Assembly (NCBI GenBank): GCA_913057235.1
Contig: CAJXNI010000003.1
Location: forward strand, 62,001 to 126,000
Source: an uncultured Bacteroidota bacterium
GTDB lineage: Bacteria; Bacteroidota; Bacteroidia; Flavobacteriales; Schleiferiaceae
DNA length: 64,000 nt
Reading direction: 5' to 3'
Position 1 is the stretch's first letter. Every line of letters begins with the position of its first letter. Below, in pieces: positions 41,037 to 50,825 of this stretch. The position numbers and the translations under genes were made by a program. The notes under the pieces are model-generated. The model was not told the origin of the DNA. It did not search any database and worked only from the letters and a program-made list of their open reading frames with translations.

Positions 41037-44000
41037 ATGCGAGTACTCTTACAGGTCATAGCTTTTTGGGGCTTGCTACTCACCCAAATTAATGCCCAGC
41101 CGGCCGGTTTTGTAGAAAACCGTGGACAATGGCAGGGTGCTTTTGACGCACGTCTGCAAAAAGCCTATCACTATGTTTTTTTTAAGCCCCAGGAGCTTGC
41201 CTTGGTTTTGCACGAGGCGCCCCGTCACCGGTTTCATGATCATGAGCACCACCAAATGCCTTTTGGCGATGGGGTAAAAGGCCACACCTATAAAATGCAA
41301 TGGATTGGGGCCAATCCCAAGGCGGTATTGCAAAAAGAAGAGCCGGTGGGCGGGCCTGTTAACTACCTTAAAGGCCGCAATCGGGCGCAATGGCGGTCTG
41401 GGGTGCAGGCCTATCAAAGTTTAACTTATGCAAATTTATATCCGGGTATTGACCTTCATTACCAGCTTTTTCACAGCGGTTTTAAGTACGAGTTTTACCT
41501 CCAGCCCTTTACAGACCCTACTAAAATTCGCTGGCAATACGCTGGTTTGGATACCGTGGTGCTCCAAAATGGCCAACTAATTTTGCAAACCTCGGTGGAA
41601 ACCGTGGTGGAGAATGCTCCTGAGGTATTTTGGCTTTCGCCCGATGGTGAACGCCATCCGGTGGAAGCAGGCTACCGCCTAAAAAATGGGGTCTTAAGTT
41701 TTGATTTAGGACGCTACCCCAAAGAAGCGCCACTGGTGATAGACCCTCAATTGATTTTCAGCACTTATAGTGGCTCTACGGCTGATAATTGGGGCTTTAC
41801 CGCCACCCCCGCCCAAAACGATGGCGCGTATGGAGGCGGAATTGTTTTTGACCTTCCCAACATGTCGCGTTACCCCACCACGGTAGGTGCTTTTGAAGAT
41901 TCAGCCATAGGTGATATAGACATTGGCATCACCAAATTTTCTGGAGATGGCCGCCAAATGCTTTACAGCACTTATTTAGGAGGGCAGTATGCCGATGTAC
42001 CCATAAGCACCTTAGAGGGCAAAGATGAATCCTTAATCATTCTGGGGGTAACCGGTTCCGCTGATTTTCCCGTAACCGCTACGGCCTATGACACCTCTTT
42101 TAAAGCGGGTGCCCCCACCAGCTTAGATTTTCCCAATTACATCCCCAGTGGCCCCGTGGGAAGTCACATCTTCCTCACCATTTTAGATAGCACCGGAGGG
42201 GCATTACTGGGTTCAACGCTTTTGGGCGATTCTGCCCTGGATGGCATCAATAAAAATTTGCATTTCAATTTTGGCGATGAGTTTAGAGGTGATTTGGCCC
42301 AAGACAACAATGGCAATATCTTTTTTGTGAGCAATACCCAGTCACCCAATCTTGCGGCCGGCAGTGCCGTTTTTCAATCCACTTTTGGCGGGGGGCAAGA
42401 CGGCTTAGTCGGCAGTTTTTCGGCTGATTTAAGCAGCTTAAACTGGGCCAGCTACGTTGGGGGCAGCAGCAATGATGCACTTTTTTCCCTCACCCTTACG
42501 GCCTCCAACCGGCTGTATTTGAGCGGTGCTACTGAAAGTTCAGACCTTAATTTGATTGGGTCCACACCCACTTATCAGCCTTCTCCTGCCGGAAAGGTTG
42601 ACGCCTTGTTGCTGGAGTTAAATCCAGTAAATGGCTCTTTGGTAAATTACACCTACACCGGCACGCCAGAAGATGACCTGGCCTATTTCACGGATGTCAA
42701 CAGTCAGGGGGAATTAGCCGTTTTTGGCCAGACCTATGGGGCTTGGCCCATTGTAGACAATCGGGTTTACAACGATAGCAATAGTTCGCAATTTTTACAA
42801 TTATTGGATGCCAATCTCAATGGCGTACTGCGTTCCACTGTTTTTGGTACAGGCCAGCGTAATTTCGTGAATATTTCGCCCACTGCCCTGTTGATTGACG
42901 ATTGCGGTAATTTACTACTGAGTGGCTTTATGCCCCAGGCCGTGCCCAATTCCCGGGGCTTGGTAGCTTCCATCTTTACCAATGGCAACCTGCCTTTAAA
43001 AAACCCGGTACGATCAACCCTTTACAATCGTGATTTTTATTTTTTAGCCTTAGATCCTTCCTGGCAAAAATTACGTTTTGCTACTTTTTTTGGTGATACC
43101 TCGGCCTATGATCATGTAGATGGGGGCAGTAGCCGCTTTAGGCAAGATGGCAGCATTATTCAAGGGGTGTGTGCCGGCTGCGGAGGGTCTGACTTTTTCC
43201 CGACCACAGACAGTGCCTTTGCCACGCAAAATGGCAGTACCAACTGCAACCTGGCCGTGTTTCGTTTTGATTTTGATGTGGAGGAAGTAGAGGCCGTGGC
43301 CTTGCTGGAACCCGAAAGTAGAGACAGCGCCTGCATACCTTACACTTCGCTGTTCTTTGATGCCAGCCGCAATGCTGATTTGGTGATAGCGGTGTACCCC
43401 GATGGCACCCGCGACACCGTACGCAATGGCGCCATTACCGTGGTAGATACTGGAATTAGCCGCCTTAAATTTTTTGCCGTAGATACCAATTGCAATACCC
43501 TGGACAGCACCTTTTTGGAGTTTTACGGAGTAGCGGCCAATGTAGAAGCGCAATTTGAATACGCCTATGACAGCTGTGCCAATAGCAATGATGTGTTTTT
43601 CACCAATACTTCGGGGGCAGCTGATGCCTACCGCTGGTTTTTTGGCGATGGAGATTCATCGGTGCAAGCCAACCCACAGCACCAATATGAGCCGGGGACC
43701 TACCAAATTAAATTGATTGCCACCAACACCTTTTGCCGAAGGTCGGATACGCTCACCAAATCAATCACTATTTCCAACCGCAGCAACAATGCCAGCTTAC
43801 AAACAGAGTATGATCCTTGCGAGCCCGACACTCCGGCCGTTTTCAGGGCCTTTAACCGCGGGTTTCACTTATTTGAGTGGAGCATTAACGGTGAGCCAGT
43901 GGCAGAAGACAGCGATAGCCTGGTCTACAACTTCACCAAAGGTGGACGCCAACGGGTGCAAGTAAGGCTTATTGACACCTTGTGCGCTAATGAGCTGGTT

Positions 44001-44318
44001 TTGCAGGATGACGTAGTGGCTTTTGGTCCTCAGGCACCCCTGCAAATGCCCAATGTTTTTACGCCTAATGGCGATGGGCAGAATGATACTTTTGGCCCAC
44101 TTAACGCGGAGGATCTGGACTTTTTGCAGCGTTACGTGCTCAAGATTTACGACCGTAACGGGCGTTTGCTGTTTACCAGTACTCAAATAGAAGATCGCTG
44201 GGATGGCACCGTTGATGGCCAGCAAGCGCACGAAACCGTGTTTTATTATTTACTGGAATATCAAGATGCCTGTGGCCGCATAAATGAATTAAAGGGCTTT
44301 ACGCATTGTAGCCTGTAA
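41037..44318 (+). CDS. large T9SS type B sorting protein with SBBP repeats and PKD domain
   Basis: A 1093-residue secreted protein with signal peptide LLQVIAFWGLLLTQINAQ. The N-terminal 230 residues (GFVENRGQWQG, YLKGRNRAQW, LYPGIDLHYQ, APLVIDPQLIFSTYSGS) are the DUF7948 type. SBBP-like beta-propeller repeats follow (FSTYSGS, YSTYLGG, WASYVGGSSNDALF). A PKD domain is at about 870-920 (RWFFGDGDSS, QYEPGTYQIKLIA). The C-terminal 90 residues are the gliding-motility-associated (T9SS type B) signal: MPNVFTPNGDGQNDTF, LKIYDRNGRLLF, WDGTVDG. It is probably a surface adhesin-like protein. It stands alone, 104 bases after prfB. Confidence 0.88.
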   Translation: MRVLLQVIAFWGLLLTQINAQPAGFVENRGQWQGAFDARLQKAYHYVFFKPQELALVLHEAPRHRFHDHEHHQMPFGDGVKGHTYKMQWIGANPKAVLQKEEPVGGPVNYLKGRNRAQWRSGVQAYQSLTYANLYPGIDLHYQLFHSGFKYEFYLQPFTDPTKIRWQYAGLDTVVLQNGQLILQTSVETVVENAPEVFWLSPDGERHPVEAGYRLKNGVLSFDLGRYPKEAPLVIDPQLIFSTYSGSTADNWGFTATPAQNDGAYGGGIVFDLPNMSRYPTTVGAFEDSAIGDIDIGITKFSGDGRQMLYSTYLGGQYADVPISTLEGKDESLIILGVTGSADFPVTATAYDTSFKAGAPTSLDFPNYIPSGPVGSHIFLTILDSTGGALLGSTLLGDSALDGINKNLHFNFGDEFRGDLAQDNNGNIFFVSNTQSPNLAAGSAVFQSTFGGGQDGLVGSFSADLSSLNWASYVGGSSNDALFSLTLTASNRLYLSGATESSDLNLIGSTPTYQPSPAGKVDALLLELNPVNGSLVNYTYTGTPEDDLAYFTDVNSQGELAVFGQTYGAWPIVDNRVYNDSNSSQFLQLLDANLNGVLRSTVFGTGQRNFVNISPTALLIDDCGNLLLSGFMPQAVPNSRGLVASIFTNGNLPLKNPVRSTLYNRDFYFLALDPSWQKLRFATFFGDTSAYDHVDGGSSRFRQDGSIIQGVCAGCGGSDFFPTTDSAFATQNGSTNCNLAVFRFDFDVEEVEAVALLEPESRDSACIPYTSLFFDASRNADLVIAVYPDGTRDTVRNGAITVVDTGISRLKFFAVDTNCNTLDSTFLEFYGVAANVEAQFEYAYDSCANSNDVFFTNTSGAADAYRWFFGDGDSSVQANPQHQYEPGTYQIKLIATNTFCRRSDTLTKSITISNRSNNASLQTEYDPCEPDTPAVFRAFNRGFHLFEWSINGEPVAEDSDSLVYNFTKGGRQRVQVRLIDTLCANELVLQDDVVAFGPQAPLQMPNVFTPNGDGQNDTFGPLNAEDLDFLQRYVLKIYDRNGRLLFTSTQIEDRWDGTVDGQQAHETVFYYLLEYQDACGRINELKGFTHCSL

Positions 44319-44378
44319 TTATGAGGCAAAAGCCAGGGCCAATTCGGATATTTGAAGCCTATTTTAAAACAACTGAAC

Positions 44379-44717
44379 ATGAAATATTACCATAATCCAC
44401 GCTGCGGTAAAAGCCGTGAAGGCTTGGCCTTGCTGCATGAAAACGGCCACGAACCTGAAATAGTAGAATACCTAAAAGAACCACTCACCCCCAATGAATT
44501 AAAAGACTTGCTCCACAAACTGGGCATTTCTGCCGATGCGCTCATTCGGAAAAACGAAAAGGTGTGGAAAGAGGAGTTCAAAGACAAAGAGCTCAGTGAT
44601 GAGGAGTTGATCTTGGCCATGATTGAGTACCCTAAGTTAATGCAGCGTCCCATTTTGGAAAATGGTGATAAGGCTGCGGTAGGTCGCCCACCTGAAGATT
44701 TGTTAGGAGTTGTTTAA
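44379..44717 (+). CDS. ArsC/Spx-like reductase (glutaredoxin fold)
   Basis: A 112-residue protein; the ATG at 44379 is chosen over the in-frame TTG at 44352 because MKYYHNPRCGKSREG is the usual start of the family. C9 in NPRCGKS is the catalytic cysteine of glutathione/glutaredoxin-type arsenate reductases. ALIRKNE, QRPILENGDKAAVGRPPE fit the conserved arginines. Flavobacterial members are annotated arsenate reductase, but no other arsenic gene is nearby, so a different thiol redox role is possible. Confidence 0.8.
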   Translation: MKYYHNPRCGKSREGLALLHENGHEPEIVEYLKEPLTPNELKDLLHKLGISADALIRKNEKVWKEEFKDKELSDEELILAMIEYPKLMQRPILENGDKAAVGRPPEDLLGVV

Positions 44718-44760
44718 AAAAAGCCCTTTTTGATTGCCTCATATTGGCTAGGTGTAAAAG

Positions 44761-46557
44761 CTAAAAAGAATAAAACTTGCCGTATACCTTAGGGTTTCCC
44801 CGATGGATTTCTAATTGCTGAAGTTGCGCTTCAAACGGAAGGCGGTCATGGTTGTAGAAAAAGAGTTTTAGCCTAATGGAATCTTGTTGATTGAATAAAT
44901 AGGGCTTTGCCATAAAAGCATGAAAGGCCGTAAAGGACTGGCCCTGTTGATAATCTTTGAGCAGGCTGGTTTCCCAACTTATCAAGCTGTCGTTTTGGTA
45001 AAGGGCACTGGCCATTTCGGTACGTGAAAAAAGGTGGTGAGAGCGGATTCTAAACGCAACTATAAAATACGATTCACGGTTGAGGGTATCGGAAAGCGTT
45101 AAGTCCCATTGCCGCGAAGCCCCAAATTCTGCATTGGCCGCTACACTTTCAAAGAGAGTGTCTTTTGGCTCCCAAAAGGGCGCTCCATTGTCGGGCTTTG
45201 GCGCTAAGGTGAAAAGGGAAAAATTGAAATAGTTTTTTCGGGCTAGCCCTTGTCCAACTTTTGTTTGCAACAGATGCGAAATCTCACGTGGGGCGCTTTC
45301 ATCCAAGGCCAAAAGAATTTGGTCAGGCGGGTAAAGCCGCAACAGGGAGTCTGCCTGCTGGTTGATTTTTTCTGGATTTAAGCGCACCATTCGGCTGGTA
45401 TCGGCTTCAAGCAGCGTAGCGTAAAAATGTAGTTTTTGAGCATCCAGGTGGTGCAGCAATAGAGCCTCGTTACCCATAGCTTGCCACTCCTGAATAGGTT
45501 TGGCAAAAGGACTGTAGTAGAAGTAAGGGTAATGCTGGCGTTTCAAGTAGAGACTTAGGCTACCAACCAACAAAATTAGGGGGATCCCCCACAGCCATCG
45601 CGCCCCAGCGCCCCTGCTAAAAATAAAAAGTAGTAAGAAAGGCGCACTAAACACCAGGCCCGAAAACTGCAGAACGGCACTAACCTGGCTGGAATACGCG
45701 TAGCCAATTAAAAAACTAAGCCCAAACCAAAGCAGGCCCGGCCAAAAGTAGGGGTCTTGTGGCTTACGCCAAACTAAAAAAACAGCAAGCAGCAAAGCAG
45801 CCCCAAACCACAGGCTGTAATGCGCCAGATATTGAAAGTAATTGGGCAAAAATGCCAGGGTAGGAGGGGCCAGCCAAGACTCAATGCCACCTAAGGATAA
45901 TTGACTAAAAAACACCGGTAGATGCGGCAGGTATAATACCAGAATTCCGAGGTTGAAGAGTAGGTACCGAGGCCACTTCTTTACATGCAAAAGTGCCAGC
46001 CCACTTAGCCCCATGAGCCCTACTAGCAACAGCGCAAAATGATGGGTATAGGTGGCCGCAGCTGCAGCCAGCATAAAGCCGCCTAAAAAACTCCAGCGCT
46101 GGCTTTGGTAAAAAAACCGAATCCAAAAATAGCCCGCCAGGCTTACAAAAAAGAGCCCCATTCCATACGGGCGGGCCACCTGTGCATACATAACAAAGTG
46201 TTGCATAACCGCTAGGCAAGCTGCTGCCAATAAGCCTGCCCCGGGTTTTTGCAGGGCCCAGCCGCTGGCCATTATCAGGAGTACGGTGCCCACACCAGCC
46301 AGGGCAAAGGGTAGTTTAACCAACCACTCTTCATAGCCCACCCATTGGGTGTAGTAGTGCAAGAAAACCTGCACCCCGGCCGGGTGGCCGTCTACCTTAA
46401 TGCCTTTTTCCAAAAGCGTATTGAAATCGGGGTAACCAGTACGCAGCAGCGCGCTAAGCTCATCATGACTAAATTGAATCTCGCCAAAATGCCAAAAACG
46501 AAGGCCAATGGCAAAAACCAAAATTAAAAAAGCGGCTATTTTTTGCGGTAAGGTCAA
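44761..46557 (-). CDS. GT39-like integral membrane glycosyltransferase
   Basis: A 598-residue protein with about ten membrane helices in the first 340 residues and a soluble C-terminal domain. The first loop has FSHDELSALLRTGY, with the acidic residues of the catalytic loop of PMT/ArnT-type transferases (HDE), and then KVDGHPAGVQVFLHYY and VARPYGMGLFF, both typical of the PMT_2 family. Such enzymes use lipid-linked sugars at the outside of the inner membrane. The start is 9 bases after the oligopeptidase B stop, so the two may be co-transcribed. The acceptor is unknown. Confidence 0.7.
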   Translation of the reverse strand: MTLPQKIAAFLILVFAIGLRFWHFGEIQFSHDELSALLRTGYPDFNTLLEKGIKVDGHPAGVQVFLHYYTQWVGYEEWLVKLPFALAGVGTVLLIMASGWALQKPGAGLLAAACLAVMQHFVMYAQVARPYGMGLFFVSLAGYFWIRFFYQSQRWSFLGGFMLAAAAATYTHHFALLLVGLMGLSGLALLHVKKWPRYLLFNLGILVLYLPHLPVFFSQLSLGGIESWLAPPTLAFLPNYFQYLAHYSLWFGAALLLAVFLVWRKPQDPYFWPGLLWFGLSFLIGYAYSSQVSAVLQFSGLVFSAPFLLLFIFSRGAGARWLWGIPLILLVGSLSLYLKRQHYPYFYYSPFAKPIQEWQAMGNEALLLHHLDAQKLHFYATLLEADTSRMVRLNPEKINQQADSLLRLYPPDQILLALDESAPREISHLLQTKVGQGLARKNYFNFSLFTLAPKPDNGAPFWEPKDTLFESVAANAEFGASRQWDLTLSDTLNRESYFIVAFRIRSHHLFSRTEMASALYQNDSLISWETSLLKDYQQGQSFTAFHAFMAKPYLFNQQDSIRLKLFFYNHDRLPFEAQLQQLEIHRGNPKVYGKFYSF

Positions 46558-46566
46558 GGCTTGAGT

Positions 46567-48636
46567 TTAAGAAGGCTGGGCTGTTCGGGTACTTTCCAGA
46601 TCCAGTAAAAAGGCATATTCCATTGCCGTTTCCTTAAAAGCTTCAAATCGCCCGCTTGCACCGCCATGGCCGCTGTCCATATTCACATAAAGGTAAAGAG
46701 GCTGGTCATTGGTTTTAAGCTCGCGCAAGCGGGCGCACCATTTGGCTGGCTCCCAATACTGTACTTGTGAGTCGTGCAAGCCCGTGGTAATTAGCAGGGC
46801 GGGGTAGTCCTGTGCCTTAACATTGTCGTAAGGAGAGTAGGATTTCATGTAATGGTAGTACTCCGGATCATTAGGGTTGCCCCATTCATCGTACTCACCG
46901 GTAGTGAGTGGTATGCTCTCATCTAGCATGGTGGTTACCACGTCTACAAATGGCACCGCGGCAATAGCTCCGGCAAAAATTTCAGGTTTTAAATTGAGAA
47001 CCGCCCCAATGAGTAAACCTCCGGCACTTCCACCCATAGCGTAAAGTTGCCGGGCTGAGGTGTAGCCCTTTTCAATTAGGTGGTCTCCACAGGCAATAAA
47101 ATCGGTAAAGGTGTTTTTCTTGCGTAACATTTTACCTTGCTCATACCACTGCCGGCCTAAATATTGACCACCTCTAACATGCGCAATGGCAAAGATAAAA
47201 CCGCGGTCTAGCAGGCTTAGGCGCACACTGGAAAAACTAGGGTCAACAGTGTGCCCGTAAGAGCCATAGCCATACAGTAAAAGCGGGTTGCCCGATTCTT
47301 TTTTCAGGTCTTTACGGTACACCAGGCTTATGGGTACTTGGGTGCCGTCCTCGGCCTGAGCCCAAACCCGCTCTGATTGGTAGTCATCGGCATTGTAGCC
47401 ACCCACTACTTCCATTTGCTTTTTAAGTTTTTCTTTTTGGCTGCGCATGTCAAAATCAAATACCGAAGCCGGAGTGGTTAGGCCAGAGTAGATGTAGCGC
47501 AAAGTGGTGCTGTTGAAATCAGGGTTGTTGCCAATAGCCGCGGTGTAGGTTTCACTTTTAAAAGGCAGGTAATAGTCGGTTTGATGGTCCCAGCTTTTCA
47601 GTCGTATTTGGGTGAGACCGTTGGTGCGCTCTTCCAATACTAAGAAATCCCGGAATATCTCCAAGCCCTCCAAAAACACATCGGCACGGTGCGGAATCAC
47701 CTCTTGCCAATGCTCTTTTTGCGTGCGCTGCAAAGGGGTACGCATCAGTTTAAAATTTTCGGCTTCACCATAGTTGGTGCGGATGTACCAATGATCTCCA
47801 AAATGCGCCACGCCATACTCCAAATGTCTTTCTCGGGCTTGAATAAGCGCAAAATCTTCAGTAGGCTGGTGGGCCGATGTGTACCAAAATTCATTAGACA
47901 CGGTGCTATAGCAGCCAATCATTATAAAGTCTTCACTCTTTGACTTGTAAGCACTGCAGACAAAGGTTTCGTCCTGTTCATGGTAAATTTCAACGTCTTC
48001 GGTAGGTTCGGTTTTAAGCTGATGTCTAAAAACCTTGTAAGGCCTTAGTGAGGGGTCTTTTATGGTGTAAAAAATATACTGGCCATTGGCAGACCAAGCG
48101 CAAGTGCCGGTGGTGTATTCTAAACCATAGTCCAAGATTTCGCCTGTAGGCAGGTGCTTAAATTGTAGGCTGTAAATCCTGCGGCCCACTGTGTCAATCC
48201 CATAGGCCAGCCACTCGTTATCGGGGCTAATGCTTAGGCCACCAATTTGAAAAAAGTTATGTGATTTGGCCTCCTCGTTGGCATCAATCAATACCTCCTC
48301 AGTACCCCTAAGTGATTCTTTTTTGCGGCAGTAAATGGGGTATTCTTTGTTTTCTTCAAAGCGCACGTAATACCAGTAGCCGTTTTTAAAGTAGGGCACG
48401 CTGCTATCGTCTTCTTTTATACGGCCTTTAATTTCTTCATAAAGCTCTTTTTGCAGTGGAGTCGTGTGCTCCATTTGCTTTTCGCGATACGTATTTTCTG
48501 CGTTGAGGTAGGCCAGGGTTTTATCACTCTCGCGGTTACGCAGCCAGTAATAAGGGTCTAACCGGGTATCACCGTGTTTTTCAAGAACCTTCTCAATCTT
48601 TTCAATTTCAGGCGGGGTCATGTGCTTGTTTTGCAT
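46567..48636 (-). CDS. ptrB: oligopeptidase B (S9A serine peptidase)
   Basis: A 689-residue prolyl-oligopeptidase family enzyme that cuts peptides after basic residues. The N-terminal propeller starts DTRLDPYYWLRNRE. The catalytic serine is S537 in YAMGGSAGGLL, the aspartate is in TGLHDSQVQYW near 622, and the histidine in DSGHGGASGRF near 657. No signal peptide is seen, so it is cytoplasmic. The length is normal. An exact promoter box lies 22 bases upstream. Confidence 0.92.
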   Translation of the reverse strand: MQNKHMTPPEIEKIEKVLEKHGDTRLDPYYWLRNRESDKTLAYLNAENTYREKQMEHTTPLQKELYEEIKGRIKEDDSSVPYFKNGYWYYVRFEENKEYPIYCRKKESLRGTEEVLIDANEEAKSHNFFQIGGLSISPDNEWLAYGIDTVGRRIYSLQFKHLPTGEILDYGLEYTTGTCAWSANGQYIFYTIKDPSLRPYKVFRHQLKTEPTEDVEIYHEQDETFVCSAYKSKSEDFIMIGCYSTVSNEFWYTSAHQPTEDFALIQARERHLEYGVAHFGDHWYIRTNYGEAENFKLMRTPLQRTQKEHWQEVIPHRADVFLEGLEIFRDFLVLEERTNGLTQIRLKSWDHQTDYYLPFKSETYTAAIGNNPDFNSTTLRYIYSGLTTPASVFDFDMRSQKEKLKKQMEVVGGYNADDYQSERVWAQAEDGTQVPISLVYRKDLKKESGNPLLLYGYGSYGHTVDPSFSSVRLSLLDRGFIFAIAHVRGGQYLGRQWYEQGKMLRKKNTFTDFIACGDHLIEKGYTSARQLYAMGGSAGGLLIGAVLNLKPEIFAGAIAAVPFVDVVTTMLDESIPLTTGEYDEWGNPNDPEYYHYMKSYSPYDNVKAQDYPALLITTGLHDSQVQYWEPAKWCARLRELKTNDQPLYLYVNMDSGHGGASGRFEAFKETAMEYAFLLDLESTRTAQPS

Positions 48637-48658
48637 AATTTGGCGAAGTGTAAGGCTG

Positions 48659-48666
48659 CAAAGCTA
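48659..48666 (-). promoter_or_regulatory. -7 promoter box TAGCTTTG for ptrB
   Basis: An exact TAnnTTTG match 22 bases before the oligopeptidase B ATG, in the 94-base divergent region shared with the SDR gene. Confidence 0.45.
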
Positions 48667-48730
48667 AACACTAATTTCCGGGCTGCGTTCTAGAATTTAT
48701 GCGGCTTTAAATTGAGTTATAGATAGAGAA

Positions 48731-49606
48731 ATGGAACACACAGATGGCATGCTACGCGCGGATGCGCTGAAAGACAAAGTAATTTTAATTACAGGAGGAG
48801 GAACAGGCTTAGGTCGCTCCATGGGTGAGTATTTCTTGAGCCTGGGCGCCAAGTTGGCCATTTGTGGTCGCAGAGAAGAGGTGCTGAAAAAAGCCGCTGC
48901 TGAAATGGAGGAGCAGTTTGGCGGATCCGTATTTTTCCATGCTTGTGATGTACGGCAGTATGATCAGGTAGAAGCCCTGCATGAGGCGGTTTTGGCCAAA
49001 TACGGCCAAATTGATGTGTTGCTCAACAACGCAGCCGGTAACTTTATCAGCCCAACGGAGCGTCTATCTCCAGGCGCTTTTGACGCGGTAATAGACATTG
49101 TGCTAAAGGGCACTAAAAACTGCACTTTAGCAGTGGGCAAGCACTGGATTGAAAAGGAGCAAAAGCAAAAAGTGGTGCTCAATATTGTAACTACCTATGC
49201 GCAAACCGGTTCGGCTTTTGTGGTGCCCTCAGCTATGGCCAAAGCAGGTGTGTTGGCTATGACCCGTTCACTGGCGGTGGAGTGGGCTAAGTATGGCATC
49301 CGTTTTAACGCTATTGCCCCCGGGCCTTTCCCTACCAAGGGGGCTTGGAGCCGATTGTTGCCCGGTGATATTGGCGAAAAGCTAAAAGTAGAAAATCAGG
49401 TGCCGCTGCGCAGAGCGGGTGAGCGCCAGGAATTAAGCAATTTGGCGGCCTATTTGGTAAGCGATTTTGCCCATTACATGAATGGTGAAGTAGTAACTAT
49501 TGATGGGGGCGAATGGCTCCAAGGAGCTGGTCAGATGAATTTTTTAGAAGCGGTTACGCCTGAGATGTGGGACTGGATTGGCCAAGCAACCCGTAAAAAG
49601 GATTAA
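48731..49606 (+). CDS. short-chain dehydrogenase, 2,4-dienoyl-CoA reductase-like
   Basis: A 291-residue SDR protein. The NADP fold has ITGGGTGLGRSMGEYF and ICGRREEVL, and NNAAGNFISPTERLS together with VTTYAQTGSAFVVPSAMAKAGV matches the mitochondrial and peroxisomal 2,4-dienoyl-CoA reductases, where the classical Tyr-x3-Lys is replaced. It should use NADPH to reduce trans-2,4-dienoyl-CoA during breakdown of unsaturated fatty acids. The phosphodiesterase gene begins 3 bases after its stop, suggesting a joint transcript. Confidence 0.85.
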   Translation: MEHTDGMLRADALKDKVILITGGGTGLGRSMGEYFLSLGAKLAICGRREEVLKKAAAEMEEQFGGSVFFHACDVRQYDQVEALHEAVLAKYGQIDVLLNNAAGNFISPTERLSPGAFDAVIDIVLKGTKNCTLAVGKHWIEKEQKQKVVLNIVTTYAQTGSAFVVPSAMAKAGVLAMTRSLAVEWAKYGIRFNAIAPGPFPTKGAWSRLLPGDIGEKLKVENQVPLRRAGERQELSNLAAYLVSDFAHYMNGEVVTIDGGEWLQGAGQMNFLEAVTPEMWDWIGQATRKKD

Positions 49607-49609
49607 GCC

Positions 49610-50542
49610 ATGCCCAAACTTGGTTTTTGGATAAGCCTGATGGCGTTCTTTTTCATCACTCAATCCTGTGGCAATGCATCTACTAAAGCCAATCAAAAAT
49701 TTGATTGGCAAGGCCATCGTGGGGCGCGTGGTCAGGTGCCTGAAAACAGTATTCCGTCTTTGCAGAGGGCGTTACAAGATGGGGTCCAAACCCTAGAGTT
49801 TGATGTGGTTATTACCCAAGATAGCCTGGTTATACTTTCTCATGAGCCGTGGCTCAATGCTCAAATTTGTCAAGATAGTTCGGGAGGAAATTTGGAAGAC
49901 AAGCCAGAGGCCTACAATATTTTTAAGATGACTTTGGCGGAGGTGCAGCAATTTGACTGCGGTTTAAAAACACATCCTGATTTTCCGGCCCAGGAAAAGT
50001 ATTCGGTTCAAAAGCCTACCTTAATTGATGCTATACAGGCCTGTGAAGAGGCAGCAGTAATGATGAACCGCGACTTGCCTAAGTACAACATAGAAATAAA
50101 AAGCCGCCCTGAATGGGAGGGTGTTTTTCATCCTGGTTACAGGGTTTACACCGAATTAGTTTTGGAGGTCTTGAAATTAGCTCAGATTGAAGAGCGTACC
50201 ACTTTGCAAAGTTTTGATGAACGCGTGCTGCAATATTTAAAGGGGCAATATCCAGAGCAAAAAATTTCTTTACTGGTAGCGGCCGATGAAAATAAAACGG
50301 TGGCGGAAAAGATTGATGCCTTAGGGTTTTACCCCGATGTGTATTCTTGCGAAGCGTCCTTAGTAACCCAAGATATGCTCACCAGCCTTCATGCCCAAAA
50401 AGTAGAGGTAATCCCGTGGACGGTGAATGAAATTGAAGAGGCTAAGCGCCTTATAGATCTAGGAGTTGATGGCATTATAACCGACTACCCGGGGCGCTTA
50501 ATTCCAGCTTTGGGTTCAGGGTCACTTTCTGGGGAGGAATAG
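49610..50542 (+). CDS. glycerophosphodiester phosphodiesterase, lipoprotein
   Basis: A 310-residue protein with a lipoprotein signal (ISLMAFFFITQSC, C20). The GDPD TIM-barrel carries GHRGARGQVPENS (catalytic H36 and the metal-binding Glu), LEFDVVITQD and LSHEPW, and ends with WTVNEIEEAKRLIDLGVDGIITDYP, all typical. It should hydrolyse glycerophosphodiesters to glycerol-3-phosphate in the periplasm or at the outer membrane. It follows the dienoyl-CoA reductase gene by 3 bases and is convergent with the hypothetical gene at 50549. Confidence 0.9.
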   Translation: MPKLGFWISLMAFFFITQSCGNASTKANQKFDWQGHRGARGQVPENSIPSLQRALQDGVQTLEFDVVITQDSLVILSHEPWLNAQICQDSSGGNLEDKPEAYNIFKMTLAEVQQFDCGLKTHPDFPAQEKYSVQKPTLIDAIQACEEAAVMMNRDLPKYNIEIKSRPEWEGVFHPGYRVYTELVLEVLKLAQIEERTTLQSFDERVLQYLKGQYPEQKISLLVAADENKTVAEKIDALGFYPDVYSCEASLVTQDMLTSLHAQKVEVIPWTVNEIEEAKRLIDLGVDGIITDYPGRLIPALGSGSLSGEE

Positions 50543-50548
50543 ATTTAT

Positions 50549-50815
50549 TTAAGATTCAAGCTTCTTTAGCTTTAAGCTTACTTTTTCAATTAGGGCCTCA
50601 ACTTCAGCTTCACGCGCGGTATTAAAGTGCCGGGCGTGCCAAAGCAGCAAAAGTGATTCGGCTGCTTTAAGTGCGTCTTGGTTAATTGATTGAATAAGGG
50701 TTTTAGCTTGGGCAATTAGAGCGGTCTCCTGTAGGGCAGGAGGAGCTTTTTGGTACTGCTTGTAAAACAGTTGATGTATTTCATCATTCCAAAAGGTGTT
50801 TTCAAACCACTCCAT
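50549..50815 (-). CDS. hypothetical protein, 88 residues
   Basis: A small all-helical, soluble protein with several leucine/alanine-rich heptad-like stretches (ALKAAESLLLLWHARHF, VSLKLKKLES). It has no signal peptide and no cysteine. It lies 10 bases downstream of the TPR lipoprotein gene on the same strand, so it is probably translated from the same mRNA. I recognise no family. Confidence 0.6.
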   Translation of the reverse strand: MEWFENTFWNDEIHQLFYKQYQKAPPALQETALIAQAKTLIQSINQDALKAAESLLLLWHARHFNTAREAEVEALIEKVSLKLKKLES

Positions 50816-50825
50816 TATCGCTTCC

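Noticed and set aside
43071-43553. 160-codon open frame on the minus strand
   Set aside because: Antisense to the T9SS type B protein; no start context or domain.
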